Below, piece by piece: positions 19,373 through 27,835 of a stretch of DNA of 43,131 nucleotides. The stretch covers positions 1 through 43,131 of the forward strand of contig CALIJJ010000074.1 of NCBI GenBank assembly GCA_938017515.1, given 5' to 3'. The stretch's first letter is position 1; every line of letters begins with the position of its first letter. A program made the position numbers and the translations under genes. Source of the DNA: an uncultured Pseudanabaenaceae cyanobacterium (GTDB lineage: Bacteria; Cyanobacteriota; Cyanobacteriia; PCC-9006; JAAUQQ01). Below the pieces are notes generated by a model that saw only the letters and a list, made by a program, of their open reading frames with translations, did not search any database and was not told the origin of the DNA.

Positions 19373-20101
19373 ATGGCACCGGCCAAAATCCTCATCATTG
19401 AAGACGAGACTGCGGTCCGTACGCTTATATTCCGATTCCTGTCCAAACAGGGGTATCAGGTTGAGGCGGCCGAGGACGGCAAGAACGGCATGTCTCTCTT
19501 CGAGAAGTTTAAGCCTGACTTGGTCATTCTGGATGTCAATTTGCCAGATACCACGGGCTATGCGCTCTGCAATGAAATGCAGGGTCGCACGGGCGTATTT
19601 GTCTTGATGCTAACGAGCCGCGAAGATGAGGCGGACAAGATCGAAGGCTTCAAGCAAGGCGCAGATGACTATATTACGAAGCCTTTTGGCTTGAGTGAGC
19701 TGGGTGCCCGCGTGGGTGCGATTCTCAAGCGCCAGCGCACAGTCACAGCAGCTGAGCAACAGTGCTTACAGTACGAAGGCCTGAGCATTGACCCGATTCG
19801 TCGTGAAGTCAGTCTCAACGATGAAATGGTGCCCCTGACGGCCCTTGAGTTTGACCTGCTCCATTTCTTGGCCAGTCACCCCGGTCGCGTTTGGCGACGG
19901 GCTGAGCTTATTCAGGAGGTCTGGGACTACGACTATGTCGGTGACCAGCGGGTTGTGGACGTTCACATCGGTCAGATTCGGAAGAAGATTGAGATCGATA
20001 CCAGCCAGCCGTCGTTGATTCAGACGGTACGCGGTGTGGGTTATAAGTTCGAAGCGGTTCCCCGTGAAGAGGCTGTCAAGGAAACAGCGGATCAGGCTTA
20101 G
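19373..20101 (+). CDS. OmpR-family two-component response regulator
   Basis: This 242-residue transcription regulator has an N-terminal receiver domain (about 4-118): acidic pair Glu10-Asp11, phospho-acceptor Asp54 in LVILDVNLPD, Thr81 in MLTSR, and Lys103 in YITKPFG. A C-terminal OmpR/PhoB winged helix covers about 140-232 (LTALEFDLLHFLASHPG, then VDVHIGQIRKKI and QTVRGVGYKFE). The start is the internal ATG (MAPAKILIIEDE); the frame is open further upstream without a good start. The receiver sequence (GYALCNEMQGRTGVFVLMLT) reminds me of the nitrogen-response regulator NrrA/Rre37, but this is from memory and not certain. No histidine kinase gene is nearby. A long nested hairpin follows the gene. 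Confidence 0.95.
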   Translation: MAPAKILIIEDETAVRTLIFRFLSKQGYQVEAAEDGKNGMSLFEKFKPDLVILDVNLPDTTGYALCNEMQGRTGVFVLMLTSREDEADKIEGFKQGADDYITKPFGLSELGARVGAILKRQRTVTAAEQQCLQYEGLSIDPIRREVSLNDEMVPLTALEFDLLHFLASHPGRVWRRAELIQEVWDYDYVGDQRVVDVHIGQIRKKIEIDTSQPSLIQTVRGVGYKFEAVPREEAVKETADQA

Positions 20102-20112
20102 CTGCCGTCAAT

Positions 20113-20140
20113 CAAGATAAAACGTACAAGATAAAACGTA
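20113..20140. repeat. 14-bp tandem repeat, two identical copies
   Basis: CAAGATAAAACGTA occurs twice without a gap, starting 12 nt after the response-regulator stop and ending where the terminator stem begins. Confidence 0.9.
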
Positions 20141-20207
20141 AGCGCCGGGTGTTGGTGTGAAGGATTTGGAGCGTTGTCCAAATCGTCGCAAAACGCCCGG
20201 TGCTTTT
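20141..20207 (+). terminator. Nested-stem terminator of the response regulator
   Basis: The outer stem AGCGCCGGGTGTT pairs with AACGCCCGGTGCT (G-U pairs included). An inner perfect 8-bp stem, GATTTGGA with TCCAAATC (20163-20184), sits in the loop. A T-run follows at 20204-20207. Confidence 0.75.
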
Positions 20208-20246
20208 GTGTGGCATTTCTTGGCAATGCAGCTGTCGTTTTGCAGA

Positions 20247-20314
20247 GTTACCAGACTGGCAGAGGTACCGGACTGGCAGGAGCACTAGATTTGCAGAAGC
20301 ACTAGACGGGTTTG
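20247..20314. repeat. 17-bp-period tandem array, four diverged copies, over a stop codon
   Basis: Units at 20247, 20264, 20281 and 20298 are each 17 bp: GTTACCAGACTGGCAGA, GGTACCGGACTGGCAGG, AGCACTAGATTTGCAGA and a partial match AGCACTAGACGGGTTTG. The last unit covers the stop codon of the minus-strand hydroxylase gene (20302-20304). Confidence 0.8.
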
Positions 20315-21606
20315 CGGCCGAGCTGCCCTGCCATGAGACCGAGGGCGATCGCCCGAGCCAAGGGAATCCGCCGCAACATCCACAGGCCGAGTCGCCTCAG
20401 GGCAACCACCGGTAGCCACTGGGTTGAAAAGAATCGATCCAGCACATCCGTAAAGGCCAAAATGAGCAGATTTTCGGGTTTGCGCCAGCGATCATAGCGT
20501 CGCAGCACTTGGGTTTGGCCAATGTCCTGCCCCTTGGCGTGGGCACGGGCTAGCACCTGGGCGAGGGCTGCTGCATCGCGGATGCCCATGTTCATGCCTT
20601 GACCCCCCACGGGATGACAGTTGTGAGCGGCGTCTCCCACGAGCGCGAGACGATGGAGACTGTAGCGATCGCTCTGCATCAGTCGCACCGGGAAAACGAT
20701 CCGAGGGGTCTCCAGTTCAATGCGTCCCATCTGCGTGCCGTAGCGCTGGGTGAGCAAGTCTAAGAACTCTGCCTCTGGCAGGGCTGCGATGCGTCGGGCT
20801 TCTTCGTGGGGGGCCGTCCAAACGACCTGGGCACGGTTGCCCGGTAGCGGCAAAATCGCGAAGGGGCCACTGGGCCAGAAGCGCTCGTAGGCAATATTGT
20901 TGTGGGGTTTCTCGGTACGGACGGTGAAGCCGATGCAGGACTGCCAATACTTCCAGCCCCTTGTGCGAATTTGGGCGGCCTGGCGCAGAGGCGATTGGGC
21001 GCCATCGGCGGCTACGACGAGACGGGTTTTGAGGTGAATGGGCGTGACGTCATTGGGGTCGTTGCTTGGACCGTTGCTTGGACCGTTTATGGAGCTGAGG
21101 TGAACGAAGGCACAGTCCGCGTGATATTCAACGCTTTCGACCTGGGCGGGACAGTGCCAGGTGAGGGTGGGTGTCTGTTCCAGGCGATCGTAGAGGGGCC
21201 GCAGCATGGCATTGTGCTCTGCGACGTAGACCACATCTTCACTGCGGCGGAGGTCCTCGGGGCGCAGCCACACAAGGCTGGGGTGAGCTCCGTCGGAGAG
21301 GCGGATGCGATCGCAGGCCGTAATCTCAGGGCGAATGTCGTCCCAGATGCCCAAACTCTGAAAAATCCGGCTGGACATTAAGGAAATGGCATAGGCCCGT
21401 CGCTGTCCCAGGCCAACGGTTTTCGGCTTGGCTTCGACCAGGATGACGCGGAGGCCGCTGTTGCGCAGCGCACAGGCCAGCGTGGCACCCACAATGCCTG
21501 CACCGACGATCACGATGTCTGCATCAAAACCACTCTCGTAGGGTCCCTGGGAAGCCGAGCTGGCTTCGTGGGAAGAACGTGATGGTAGCTGCGTGTCTAG
21601 AACCAT
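20302..21606 (-). CDS. UbiH/VisC-type FAD-dependent hydroxylase
   Basis: This is a 434-residue flavin monooxygenase of the UbiH/COQ6 family, which hydroxylates aromatic quinone precursors or similar substrates using NAD(P)H and O2. The Rossmann motif GAGIVG is at residues 35-40. The second FAD motif, GDAAHNCHPVGGQGMNMGIR, starts at residue 324 and its Asp binds the FAD ribityl chain. The first 30 residues are polar and may be extra; the chosen ATG is the first of the frame. The middle of the protein carries a small duplication, NGPSNGPSNDPND, from a 12-bp DNA repeat. The true substrate in cyanobacteria is unclear. It is transcribed towards the response-regulator gene. Confidence 0.92.
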   Translation of the reverse strand: MVLDTQLPSRSSHEASSASQGPYESGFDADIVIVGAGIVGATLACALRNSGLRVILVEAKPKTVGLGQRRAYAISLMSSRIFQSLGIWDDIRPEITACDRIRLSDGAHPSLVWLRPEDLRRSEDVVYVAEHNAMLRPLYDRLEQTPTLTWHCPAQVESVEYHADCAFVHLSSINGPSNGPSNDPNDVTPIHLKTRLVVAADGAQSPLRQAAQIRTRGWKYWQSCIGFTVRTEKPHNNIAYERFWPSGPFAILPLPGNRAQVVWTAPHEEARRIAALPEAEFLDLLTQRYGTQMGRIELETPRIVFPVRLMQSDRYSLHRLALVGDAAHNCHPVGGQGMNMGIRDAAALAQVLARAHAKGQDIGQTQVLRRYDRWRKPENLLILAFTDVLDRFFSTQWLPVVALRRLGLWMLRRIPLARAIALGLMAGQLGRKPV

Positions 21607-21811
21607 GCCTCTGTTGTACCGATTCTCTTGCCTCGCTTCTCCTCCATTGTTACGTAAATTTAAGAAAGACTCATCCGGGAAAGGCGAATCTTTGGTTTTG
21701 ATTTGGATTCGCGGCGTTGGGGGGTGGCGGTTAGCGGTGGCTCAGGGTTTGAGCTGCAGTGGGTTTCAGGGGGGATGGGGGTGAGGCGTGAGCCGTGGTC
21801 TGGAACGTGAT

Positions 21812-21846
21812 AATAAAAGGAGAAATTTTAATCCAACCCTTTTATT
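21812..21846. promoter_or_regulatory. Inverted repeat just upstream of the methyltransferase gene
   Basis: AATAAAAGG and CCTTTTATT are separated by 17 nt, ending 9 nt before the ATG. It could be an operator or an mRNA hairpin near the ribosome-binding site. Confidence 0.4.
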
Positions 21847-21855
21847 GACGCGCCG

Positions 21856-22869
21856 ATGACAAGCGCTGGCCCCATGACCTACAGTACCGAGCTTCCACCG
21901 CCGACCGTCACCTCCCGCCTCGTGAGCACTGTGCTGGCGATCAAGCCCCTGGCGAACTTTGCCAAAAACAAGGCCCGCACCATGATGATTGAGCGAGCGG
22001 AGGGCATTGGGGTTTATTGGCTGAAGGAAGCGGCGGACTTGCGATCGCGCGGCGGCGCTACTGAGTTCTCGGCGAACTGGGAGACAGACCTGGCAGCCCT
22101 CCGCGACGACAATTTGGTCTATCCAGACTATTACCTGACCTCATTCCATGCCTATGAAGAGGGCAATCTTGGCTGGGAGCCCGCCATGGAAAGTGAGGTG
22201 GCCGCCAAGGCGGTCCATGCGCGGATTTGGCCCGAGGAAACGGCTGAGGGGGATGCAAAGCTGCGCCAGAGCTATCACGAGATTGTCCAGGCGACGTTGC
22301 CCGAGGCACCGAAGGTGATTGCAGATTTGGGCTGTAGCGTTGGTCTGAGTACGTTTGCGTTGCAGGCGACGTTCCCGGGGGCGCAGCTGACGGGGGTAGA
22401 TTTGTCACCGTACTTTTTGGCGATCGCTCAATATCGAGAGCAGCAGCATCGGGACCGCCAGCATCAAGAGCAGCAGCATCAAGAGCAATCTCACACGTCA
22501 AACCCAGCCATCACCTGGAAACATGCCGCCGCTGAGTCTACCGGACTCCCCGCAGGCTCCTTCGACCTCGTCTCCACCTGCCTGGTCTTCCACGAGTTAC
22601 CTCGCAGCGCAGCCCGCGAAATTTTGACCGAAGCCCGCCGCTTGCTAAAGCCCGGTGGCCACTTCACGCTCATGGACATGAACCCCGCTGCGCCCAATTT
22701 TGCGACGATGAAGCCCTATGTGCTGACATTGCTGAAGAGCACCGAGCCCTATTTGGATGACTACTTCAGCTTTGATGTGGAAGCTGCGATCGAAGCGGCA
22801 GGGTTTGAGCGGGTCAGCTCGACCTCAAATACCCCTCGCCACCGCACGATTATTGCCCGAGCAGTGTGA
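21856..22869 (+). CDS. SAM-dependent methyltransferase (class I)
   Basis: This 337-residue protein has a class I methyltransferase domain in its C-terminal half. Motif I is DLGCSVG at residues 157-163. An acidic residue after strand 2 (GVDLS, residues 180-184) should bind the SAM ribose, and FDLVSTCLVFHELP together with LLKPGGHFTLMDM form later motifs. The N-terminal 140 residues are a separate helical region (NKARTMMIERAEG, FHAYEEGNLGWEPAME). Between strand 2 and the next helix is a low-complexity insert of Q, H, E and R (about residues 194-213, including HQEQQHQEQ) from a tandem DNA duplication. The methyl acceptor is unknown. The domain order resembles cyanobacterial and plant-type orphan methyltransferases. 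Confidence 0.9.
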   Translation: MTSAGPMTYSTELPPPTVTSRLVSTVLAIKPLANFAKNKARTMMIERAEGIGVYWLKEAADLRSRGGATEFSANWETDLAALRDDNLVYPDYYLTSFHAYEEGNLGWEPAMESEVAAKAVHARIWPEETAEGDAKLRQSYHEIVQATLPEAPKVIADLGCSVGLSTFALQATFPGAQLTGVDLSPYFLAIAQYREQQHRDRQHQEQQHQEQSHTSNPAITWKHAAAESTGLPAGSFDLVSTCLVFHELPRSAAREILTEARRLLKPGGHFTLMDMNPAAPNFATMKPYVLTLLKSTEPYLDDYFSFDVEAAIEAAGFERVSSTSNTPRHRTIIARAV

Positions 22870-22947
22870 GCCAAGGGGGGCTTGAGGGGAAAGATGGGCT
22901 AGGTAAGGTTCGTTTTGACCAATCCGCCGCCGCTGAATGGGCTCAAG

Positions 22948-22977
22948 ATTGCACTGCAAAGTATCATTTAGTGCAAT
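22948..22977. promoter_or_regulatory. Inverted repeat upstream of the phosphohexomutase gene
   Basis: ATTGCACT and AGTGCAAT form a perfect 8-bp inverted repeat with a 14-nt spacer. It could be an operator or part of the 3' structure of the methyltransferase mRNA. No T-run follows. Confidence 0.45.
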
Positions 22978-22979
22978 TC

Positions 22980-23010
22980 CTTTCCTGAAATAAAATTGGT
23001 TTTAGGAAAG
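22980..23010. promoter_or_regulatory. Second inverted repeat upstream of the phosphohexomutase gene
   Basis: CTTTCCTGAAA is matched by TTTAGGAAAG, directly after the previous inverted repeat (one mismatch). Together they make two tandem hairpins 64 nt before the ATG. Confidence 0.4.
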
Positions 23011-23073
23011 AAGGTTAGGATGCCACTGCCTTGCCCCCTTCTCTGACCTCTACCCCTCCTTCGCCTAAGAACC

Positions 23074-24528
23074 ATGGCCCACGTTCCTCCTAGCTTTCAG
23101 TCCCCAGGTCCGATCAAGTTTGGTACCGACGGCTGGCGCGGCATTATTGCCGAAGATTTTACATTTGAGCGCCTCTATCGAGCGGCCTGCGCAGCGGCCA
23201 AGGTTCTCAAGGACGTCTACGGAGAATCCACCGGCAGCAATACGGTCATCGTTGGCTACGATCGCCGCTTCCTCTCCGAAGAATTTGCCCATACGGCGGC
23301 CACCGCAGCCACCGCTGTTGGACTTGATGTGATCATGTCCGAAGGCTATGCCCCAACGCCTGCCTTCAGCCTAGCGGCGAAGGACCAAAATGCGCTGGGT
23401 GCCCTGGTGATTACCGCCAGCCACAACCCGGGCAGCTACTCGGGTCTCAAAATCAAAGGCGCGTTCGGTGGGTCGGTGCCTCCGGAAGTCACCAAAAAGG
23501 TTGAGGCGTTGCTCGCGTCTGACTACCTGCCCGAGGCCCCGGCTGAAACCGATTTCCCGACGTTTGAGCCCTGGGCCCCCTACTGCGATTCCCTGCGTAA
23601 GAAAGTCGATATCGGGGCGATTCAGGCCGCAGTCAAGAACGGTGAACTGCAAATTTTTGCCGATGTCATGTACGGTGCTGCCTCCACTGGTTTGGAGCGC
23701 ATTCTCGAAGTGCCTGTGACCGAACTACACCAGGAACGCGACCCCCTCTTTGGGGGTGGTGCGCCCGAGCCGTTGCCTCGCCACCTGGCTGAGCTGATGG
23801 GGCTGATCAAGGATCGTGAAGATAAGTCCCTGGCTGTGGGCTTTGTGTTTGATGGCGATGCCGATCGCATTGGCTCTGTGGATGAGCATGGCGAGTTTCG
23901 CAGCTCTCAAATCCTGATTCCCATCTTGATTGAGCATCTCGCTGTGCGCCGTGGCATGACGGGGGAAGTGATCAAAACCGTCAGCGGCTCTGACCTCATG
24001 CCCAAGGTGGCACAACTGTTTGGCCTCTCGGTGCATGAAACCGCCGTCGGCTACAAGTACATTGCCGATCGCATGCTGACGACCCCCGTCCTCATCGGTG
24101 GCGAAGAATCGGGTGGGATCGGCTACGGTAGCCACATTCCGGAGCGGGATGGTTTGCTGGCCGCGCTGTACGTTTTGGAAGCGATTGTTCAGTCCAAGAC
24201 GGGATTGGCGGAGCAGTACAAGGGTTTGCAAGAGCGGACCAACTTCTTTGCCGCCTACGATCGCATTGATCTGCCCCTAGCGAATATGCAGGTGCGCGAT
24301 CGCGTCATGGATGCCCTGAGCAACAACCGCCCCACCGAGATCGCCGGTCAGGCCGTGATCGATTGCATCACCATTGATGGCTACAAATTCCGCCTTGCCG
24401 ATCAGCGCTGGCTGATGATTCGCTTCAGTGGGACCGAGCCCCTGTTGCGGCTATACTGCGAAGCGGCAAAACTTGACGAGGTCCATGAGACCCTCGCCTG
24501 GGCCAAGGACTGGGCTAGCCAGTTCTAG
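23074..24528 (+). CDS. Phosphoglucomutase/phosphomannomutase family protein
   Basis: This is a 484-residue alpha-D-phosphohexomutase, which moves phosphate between C1 and C6 of a hexose phosphate. All four active-site blocks are present in order. The phosphoserine loop is TASHNPG with Ser116, the metal loop DGDADR is at residues 260-265, the sugar loop GGEESGG is at about 342-348, and the phosphate-binding loop RFSGTEPLLRLY is near 455. The start FGTDGWRG is typical. It may supply glucose-1-phosphate or mannose-1-phosphate for glycogen, cellulose or exopolysaccharide; which sugar is used cannot be decided. HpsJ lies just downstream on the same strand, consistent with but not proof of a polysaccharide role. 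Confidence 0.93.
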   Translation: MAHVPPSFQSPGPIKFGTDGWRGIIAEDFTFERLYRAACAAAKVLKDVYGESTGSNTVIVGYDRRFLSEEFAHTAATAATAVGLDVIMSEGYAPTPAFSLAAKDQNALGALVITASHNPGSYSGLKIKGAFGGSVPPEVTKKVEALLASDYLPEAPAETDFPTFEPWAPYCDSLRKKVDIGAIQAAVKNGELQIFADVMYGAASTGLERILEVPVTELHQERDPLFGGGAPEPLPRHLAELMGLIKDREDKSLAVGFVFDGDADRIGSVDEHGEFRSSQILIPILIEHLAVRRGMTGEVIKTVSGSDLMPKVAQLFGLSVHETAVGYKYIADRMLTTPVLIGGEESGGIGYGSHIPERDGLLAALYVLEAIVQSKTGLAEQYKGLQERTNFFAAYDRIDLPLANMQVRDRVMDALSNNRPTEIAGQAVIDCITIDGYKFRLADQRWLMIRFSGTEPLLRLYCEAAKLDEVHETLAWAKDWASQF

Positions 24529-24593
24529 GGAGTATCTAACCAACCCATCGAGATTATCCCGAGTATCCATTTAGATTTAGGCTTTATTTCCCC

Positions 24594-25361
24594 ATGGTCG
24601 CAACGCGCCCCACTCCTCCTAATCCCGCTGTCATTAGCCTCGCCCTCAAAGCTGTGGGTGCTGTGCTGCTGGCTGCTTCCCTCATTGACTACATTGTCCT
24701 GCTCATTCCGCCAGATTTTACGAGTGCTGAGTGGCGCTTTCAGTTCACGACGCAACTTATTGACCGAGGCGTCGTTCCCTTGATTGGCATTTCGCTGATC
24801 ATGCTGGGGCTTTGGATGGGGGGAATTGGTGAGCGCAATACATCCCGCGGCATCATTAAACCCATGACGCTGGGTTTTGCTGGGGTTTTGGGTTTTTTGA
24901 TGCTGTTCATGGCTCCGCTGCACATTATTGATGCGGGCAAGGCCAGTGCTGCTGCGACCCGTCAGCTCAATAACCAAACGACCCAGGTGCAGCAGCAGCT
25001 GGAGTTTCGTCTTCAGCAGGAGCGCGCACAAATTGCCGGTGTGTTGGAAAATCCTGACCAGCTCAAGCAGTTGGATACGGCCCTCGCCAGCAGCGAGATT
25101 ACGCCGGAAGAGAAGACGCGTCTTGAGGAGATCAAGGCCAACCTGGCTCGCTTTAAGGATGATCCATCTGCCCTAGAGGCTCAGCAAGAGCAGGCGCGAA
25201 CCCTGGCGCTGGAAGAGATTAATGAGCGTAACCAAACGGAGCGGGCTCGGATTTCAGGCCAGTTTAATAAGTCTCGGCTTCGGATTGGGTTTAGCGGACT
25301 GCTCATTTCTGCGGCCTATCTGCTGATCTTCTGGACCGGTTTTCAGGGGACGCGGCGCTAG
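24594..25361 (+). CDS. HpsJ-family membrane protein
   Basis: This 255-residue membrane protein matches my recollection of HpsJ, a protein linked in filamentous cyanobacteria to hormogonium polysaccharide and gliding. Three N-terminal membrane helices (about residues 13-37, 57-77 and 88-112) contain the family-like SLIDYIVLLIPP and DRGVVPLIGISLIMLGLW. A long charged coiled-coil segment (about 120-225, rich in Q, E, A and R) follows, and then a fourth helix near the C-terminus (GFSGLLISAAYLLIFWTGF). It is downstream of a phosphohexomutase, which could feed sugar precursors. No other hps genes are in the window. Confidence 0.8.
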   Translation: MVATRPTPPNPAVISLALKAVGAVLLAASLIDYIVLLIPPDFTSAEWRFQFTTQLIDRGVVPLIGISLIMLGLWMGGIGERNTSRGIIKPMTLGFAGVLGFLMLFMAPLHIIDAGKASAAATRQLNNQTTQVQQQLEFRLQQERAQIAGVLENPDQLKQLDTALASSEITPEEKTRLEEIKANLARFKDDPSALEAQQEQARTLALEEINERNQTERARISGQFNKSRLRIGFSGLLISAAYLLIFWTGFQGTRR

Positions 25362-25409
25362 GAGCGGATCGCCTATCGCACGGAGCTGGGCTGTTCATTG
25401 CTCCGCTCC
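25361..25409. terminator. Hairpin after the hpsJ-like gene
   Basis: GGAGCGGA (starting at the stop codon) pairs with TCCGCTCC across a 33-nt loop. There is no T-run, so it is only a weak terminator candidate. Confidence 0.35.
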
Positions 25410-25478
25410 CAAATATCTGTAGCGAGAGCTGTCGCAGAGGTACAATTTGCCTGGCGCAGCTCTTTCTTTTTGAGGTCC

Positions 25479-26075
25479 ATGTCCCATTCATCCAGACATC
25501 AAACGCCCTTGGTTGTTGCGACGGGGAACCCCGGCAAACTGAAGGAAATGCAGCATTATCTCGGGGACTTGGATTGGGCTCTGGAGCTAAAGCCGAAGGA
25601 ACTGGATGTTGAGGAAACGGGCACGACGTTTATTGCCAATGCAAGATTGAAGGCAACACAGGTTGCGATCGCAACCGGAAAGTGGGCGATCGCCGATGAC
25701 TCGGGCCTAGCCGTCGATGCCCTGGATGGAGCACCGGGTCTCTACTCCGCTCGCTATGGCCAGGACGATGCTGCCCGGATCGATCGCGTTCTGCGGGAAC
25801 TCGGCCCCCATCCGGATCGTTCCGCTCAGTTCATCTGTGCGGTGGTATTGGCCAGGCCCGATGGCTCGGTGGCTTTGGAAGAAGAAGGGATTTGTCCCGG
25901 CGAAATCCTACCCTCACCGCGAGGGGCCGGGGGCTTTGGCTATGACCCAATTTTCTTTGTGCCTGAGGCCAATCGCACCTACGCCGAGATGACATCCGAG
26001 CAAAAGCATGAGCTGAGTCATCGAGGCCGAGCCTTTGCGCTGATCTTGCCACAATTAAAGCGATTGTCGGTCTAA
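25479..26075 (+). CDS. rdgB: XTP/dITP diphosphatase (RdgB/HAM1 family)
   Basis: This 198-residue housekeeping enzyme removes non-canonical purine nucleotides (XTP, ITP, dITP) by hydrolysis to the monophosphate and pyrophosphate. The N-terminal signature ATGNPGKLKEM is present. Other family blocks are ADDSGLAVDALDGAPGLYSARY (metal and substrate binding), GFGYDPIFFVPE and KHELSHRGRAF. The start at ATG 25479 (MSHSSRHQT) is preferred because GAGG lies 4-7 nt upstream and the family motif begins about 13 residues later; a longer frame upstream is not needed. A 14-bp tandem array begins at its stop codon, followed within 3 nt by the start of the phosphate permease gene. Confidence 0.96.
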   Translation: MSHSSRHQTPLVVATGNPGKLKEMQHYLGDLDWALELKPKELDVEETGTTFIANARLKATQVAIATGKWAIADDSGLAVDALDGAPGLYSARYGQDDAARIDRVLRELGPHPDRSAQFICAVVLARPDGSVALEEEGICPGEILPSPRGAGGFGYDPIFFVPEANRTYAEMTSEQKHELSHRGRAFALILPQLKRLSV

Positions 26076-26115
26076 TCGAGGCCAACGAATCGAGGCCAAC
26101 GAATCAAGGTCAATT
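26074..26115. repeat. 14-bp tandem repeat, three copies, starting at a stop codon
   Basis: AATCGAGGCCAACG occurs twice exactly (26074 and 26088), then as the diverged AATCAAGGTCAATT (26102). The array overlaps the TAA stop of rdgB and ends 2 nt before the next start codon. Confidence 0.9.
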
Positions 26116-26117
26116 CC

Positions 26118-27401
26118 ATGCTGATCCTGGCAGCCGTGTTAGCCCTTTACCTTGCCTTCAATCTAGGGGCAAACGATGTTGCCAATGCAATGGGAACGTC
26201 GGTGGGTGCCAAGGCGATCACCCTGGGGCAGGCCATTGTGCTGGCCGGGATTCTGGAATTTTCTGGGGCTGTTCTGTTGGGGCACGAGGTCTCTAATCGC
26301 CTGGTGAACGGCATTGTTGATCCCATGGCTTGGAGTGCTGACCTGCAGCCCTGGCTCTGGGCGATGCTGTCGGTGTTGTTGACTGCGGGACTGTGGTTGA
26401 ATGCGGCAACGGTTTTTGGCTTGCCGGTGTCCGCTTCCCATACGGTTGTGGGGGCATTGGCAGGGGTGGGTCTCGTTGCGGCTGGCCCGGAGGTGGTCAA
26501 TTGGCCTGTGCTGCAGCAAATTTCCTTGGCTTGGGTGGTGACGCCCCTGGTGAGTGGGGCGATCGCAGCAATTTTTTATGCTGGAGTTCGACAGTGGATT
26601 TTGATGCAGGAGCAACCTATTATCGCTCTGCGGGAATGGATACCTTGGCTCGCTGTTTTGCTATTCGCCGTGTTTGGGGCGATTGTATTTCCAGCCCTAG
26701 GCAACACACCGTTGGCACGTCTCCCGATTCCGGAGCATGATCTTTGGCTGGGCTTAGGGGCTGTCGGGGCGTTTGTGCTAACCCGAACTACCCTGGCGCT
26801 GAATCCTGGCGCTGAATCGAGTACCCCGGCTTCTCTGAGCCGTCGGGGTTCAGGTTCAGGTCAATTCGTTGATCCATTAGAAAAGATGTTTGGGCGCTTC
26901 CAGGTGGTAAGTGCTTGCTTTGTGGCCTTTGCCCATGGAGCAAATGATGTGGGTAATGCAGTGGCTCCCATGGGGGCGATCGCCTATTTCCTCAACACAG
27001 GTGCCTTGCCCGGTGACCATTTTGAGATGCCGCTTTGGATTTTGGTATTGGGCGGACTCGGAATTGTGCTGGGTCTGGCGATTTTGGGTAAACGGGTGAT
27101 TGCGACCGTGGGGGAAAACATCATTGCCCTTCAGCCCAGCAGCGGTTTTTGCGCAGAGATGGCCACGGCCACAACGGTGCTGATGGCGTCGCGCTTGGGC
27201 CTCCCGGTTTCTACCTCCCATGCCTTGGTTGGGGCGGTGGTGGGTGTGGGCTGGGTGAAGTTACGGGATTGGCGGGCGATGGAGTTGGGAACCTTGCGGG
27301 CGATCGCGCTGACCTGGGTGGTCACGATTCCGGCCGCAGGGGCGATCGCCGCGATTTTATTTTTACTAGGTCAATGGGTTTTTCAGGTCCTATTGACATA
27401 G
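26118..27401 (+). CDS. PiT-family inorganic phosphate permease
   Basis: This is a 427-residue inner-membrane transporter of the PiT family, which takes up phosphate (often as a metal-phosphate complex) with protons or sodium. The duplicated signature of the family is clear: FNLGANDVANAMGTSVGAKA near the N-terminus and FAHGANDVGNAVAPMGAIA at about residue 272. Each half also has a VSASHT or VSTSHA motif (LPVSASHTVVGALAGVG and LPVSTSHALVGAVVGVG). About ten hydrophobic helices are visible. A small duplication (LALNPGAES, DNA TGGCGCTGAATC twice) sits in the central loop. No PhoU-like gene precedes it. It starts 42 nt after rdgB and may be co-transcribed. Confidence 0.95.
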   Translation: MLILAAVLALYLAFNLGANDVANAMGTSVGAKAITLGQAIVLAGILEFSGAVLLGHEVSNRLVNGIVDPMAWSADLQPWLWAMLSVLLTAGLWLNAATVFGLPVSASHTVVGALAGVGLVAAGPEVVNWPVLQQISLAWVVTPLVSGAIAAIFYAGVRQWILMQEQPIIALREWIPWLAVLLFAVFGAIVFPALGNTPLARLPIPEHDLWLGLGAVGAFVLTRTTLALNPGAESSTPASLSRRGSGSGQFVDPLEKMFGRFQVVSACFVAFAHGANDVGNAVAPMGAIAYFLNTGALPGDHFEMPLWILVLGGLGIVLGLAILGKRVIATVGENIIALQPSSGFCAEMATATTVLMASRLGLPVSTSHALVGAVVGVGWVKLRDWRAMELGTLRAIALTWVVTIPAAGAIAAILFLLGQWVFQVLLT

Positions 27402-27835
27402 CTTTATTCTCTGTTTGAAATCAGACTAAAAATAGAAAATTATTTTGACTTGGCATCAAGATTTAATTGGAGAGACTTCGGCAATGGATTTACTAGATTC
27501 TGCGTAGGCCGACGGCTCTAATTTCCGTACTGTCAGCCTACTCACTTCTGAAGGATAAGGATAACCTGGATAAGAGACGAAGGACCGTTTTATCTGTGCC
27601 CCTTTGCTCACGCAGGGAGAGCATTAAGGAGAATCCTGATGATGCTAAGCAACGAGAGTATAAGCATTTCCTAGAGTCGTATACTCCATTTCCTCGAGCA
27701 TCTACGCTGTGCCCAAAAACTTTGAAGGGTCTTGAATTTAGATCCCCTACGGCTAATTGGGGCTTGATAAAAATTTTGGCCCTGAGTCAGGTCATTGAAC
27801 CCACAGCGCTGTTCCCCGTAATGTAGCCAAGCTTA
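27402..27835. other. 434-bp intergenic region
   Basis: AT-rich spacer without a supported gene. A 76-codon open frame (27596-27826) has no recognisable features or ribosome-binding site and is left out. The promoter of the following membrane-protein gene is presumably here. Confidence 0.5.

Noticed and set aside
27596..27826. 76-codon open frame in the spacer after the phosphate permease
   Set aside because: No ribosome-binding site, no recognisable features, and its composition is like the surrounding non-coding DNA.
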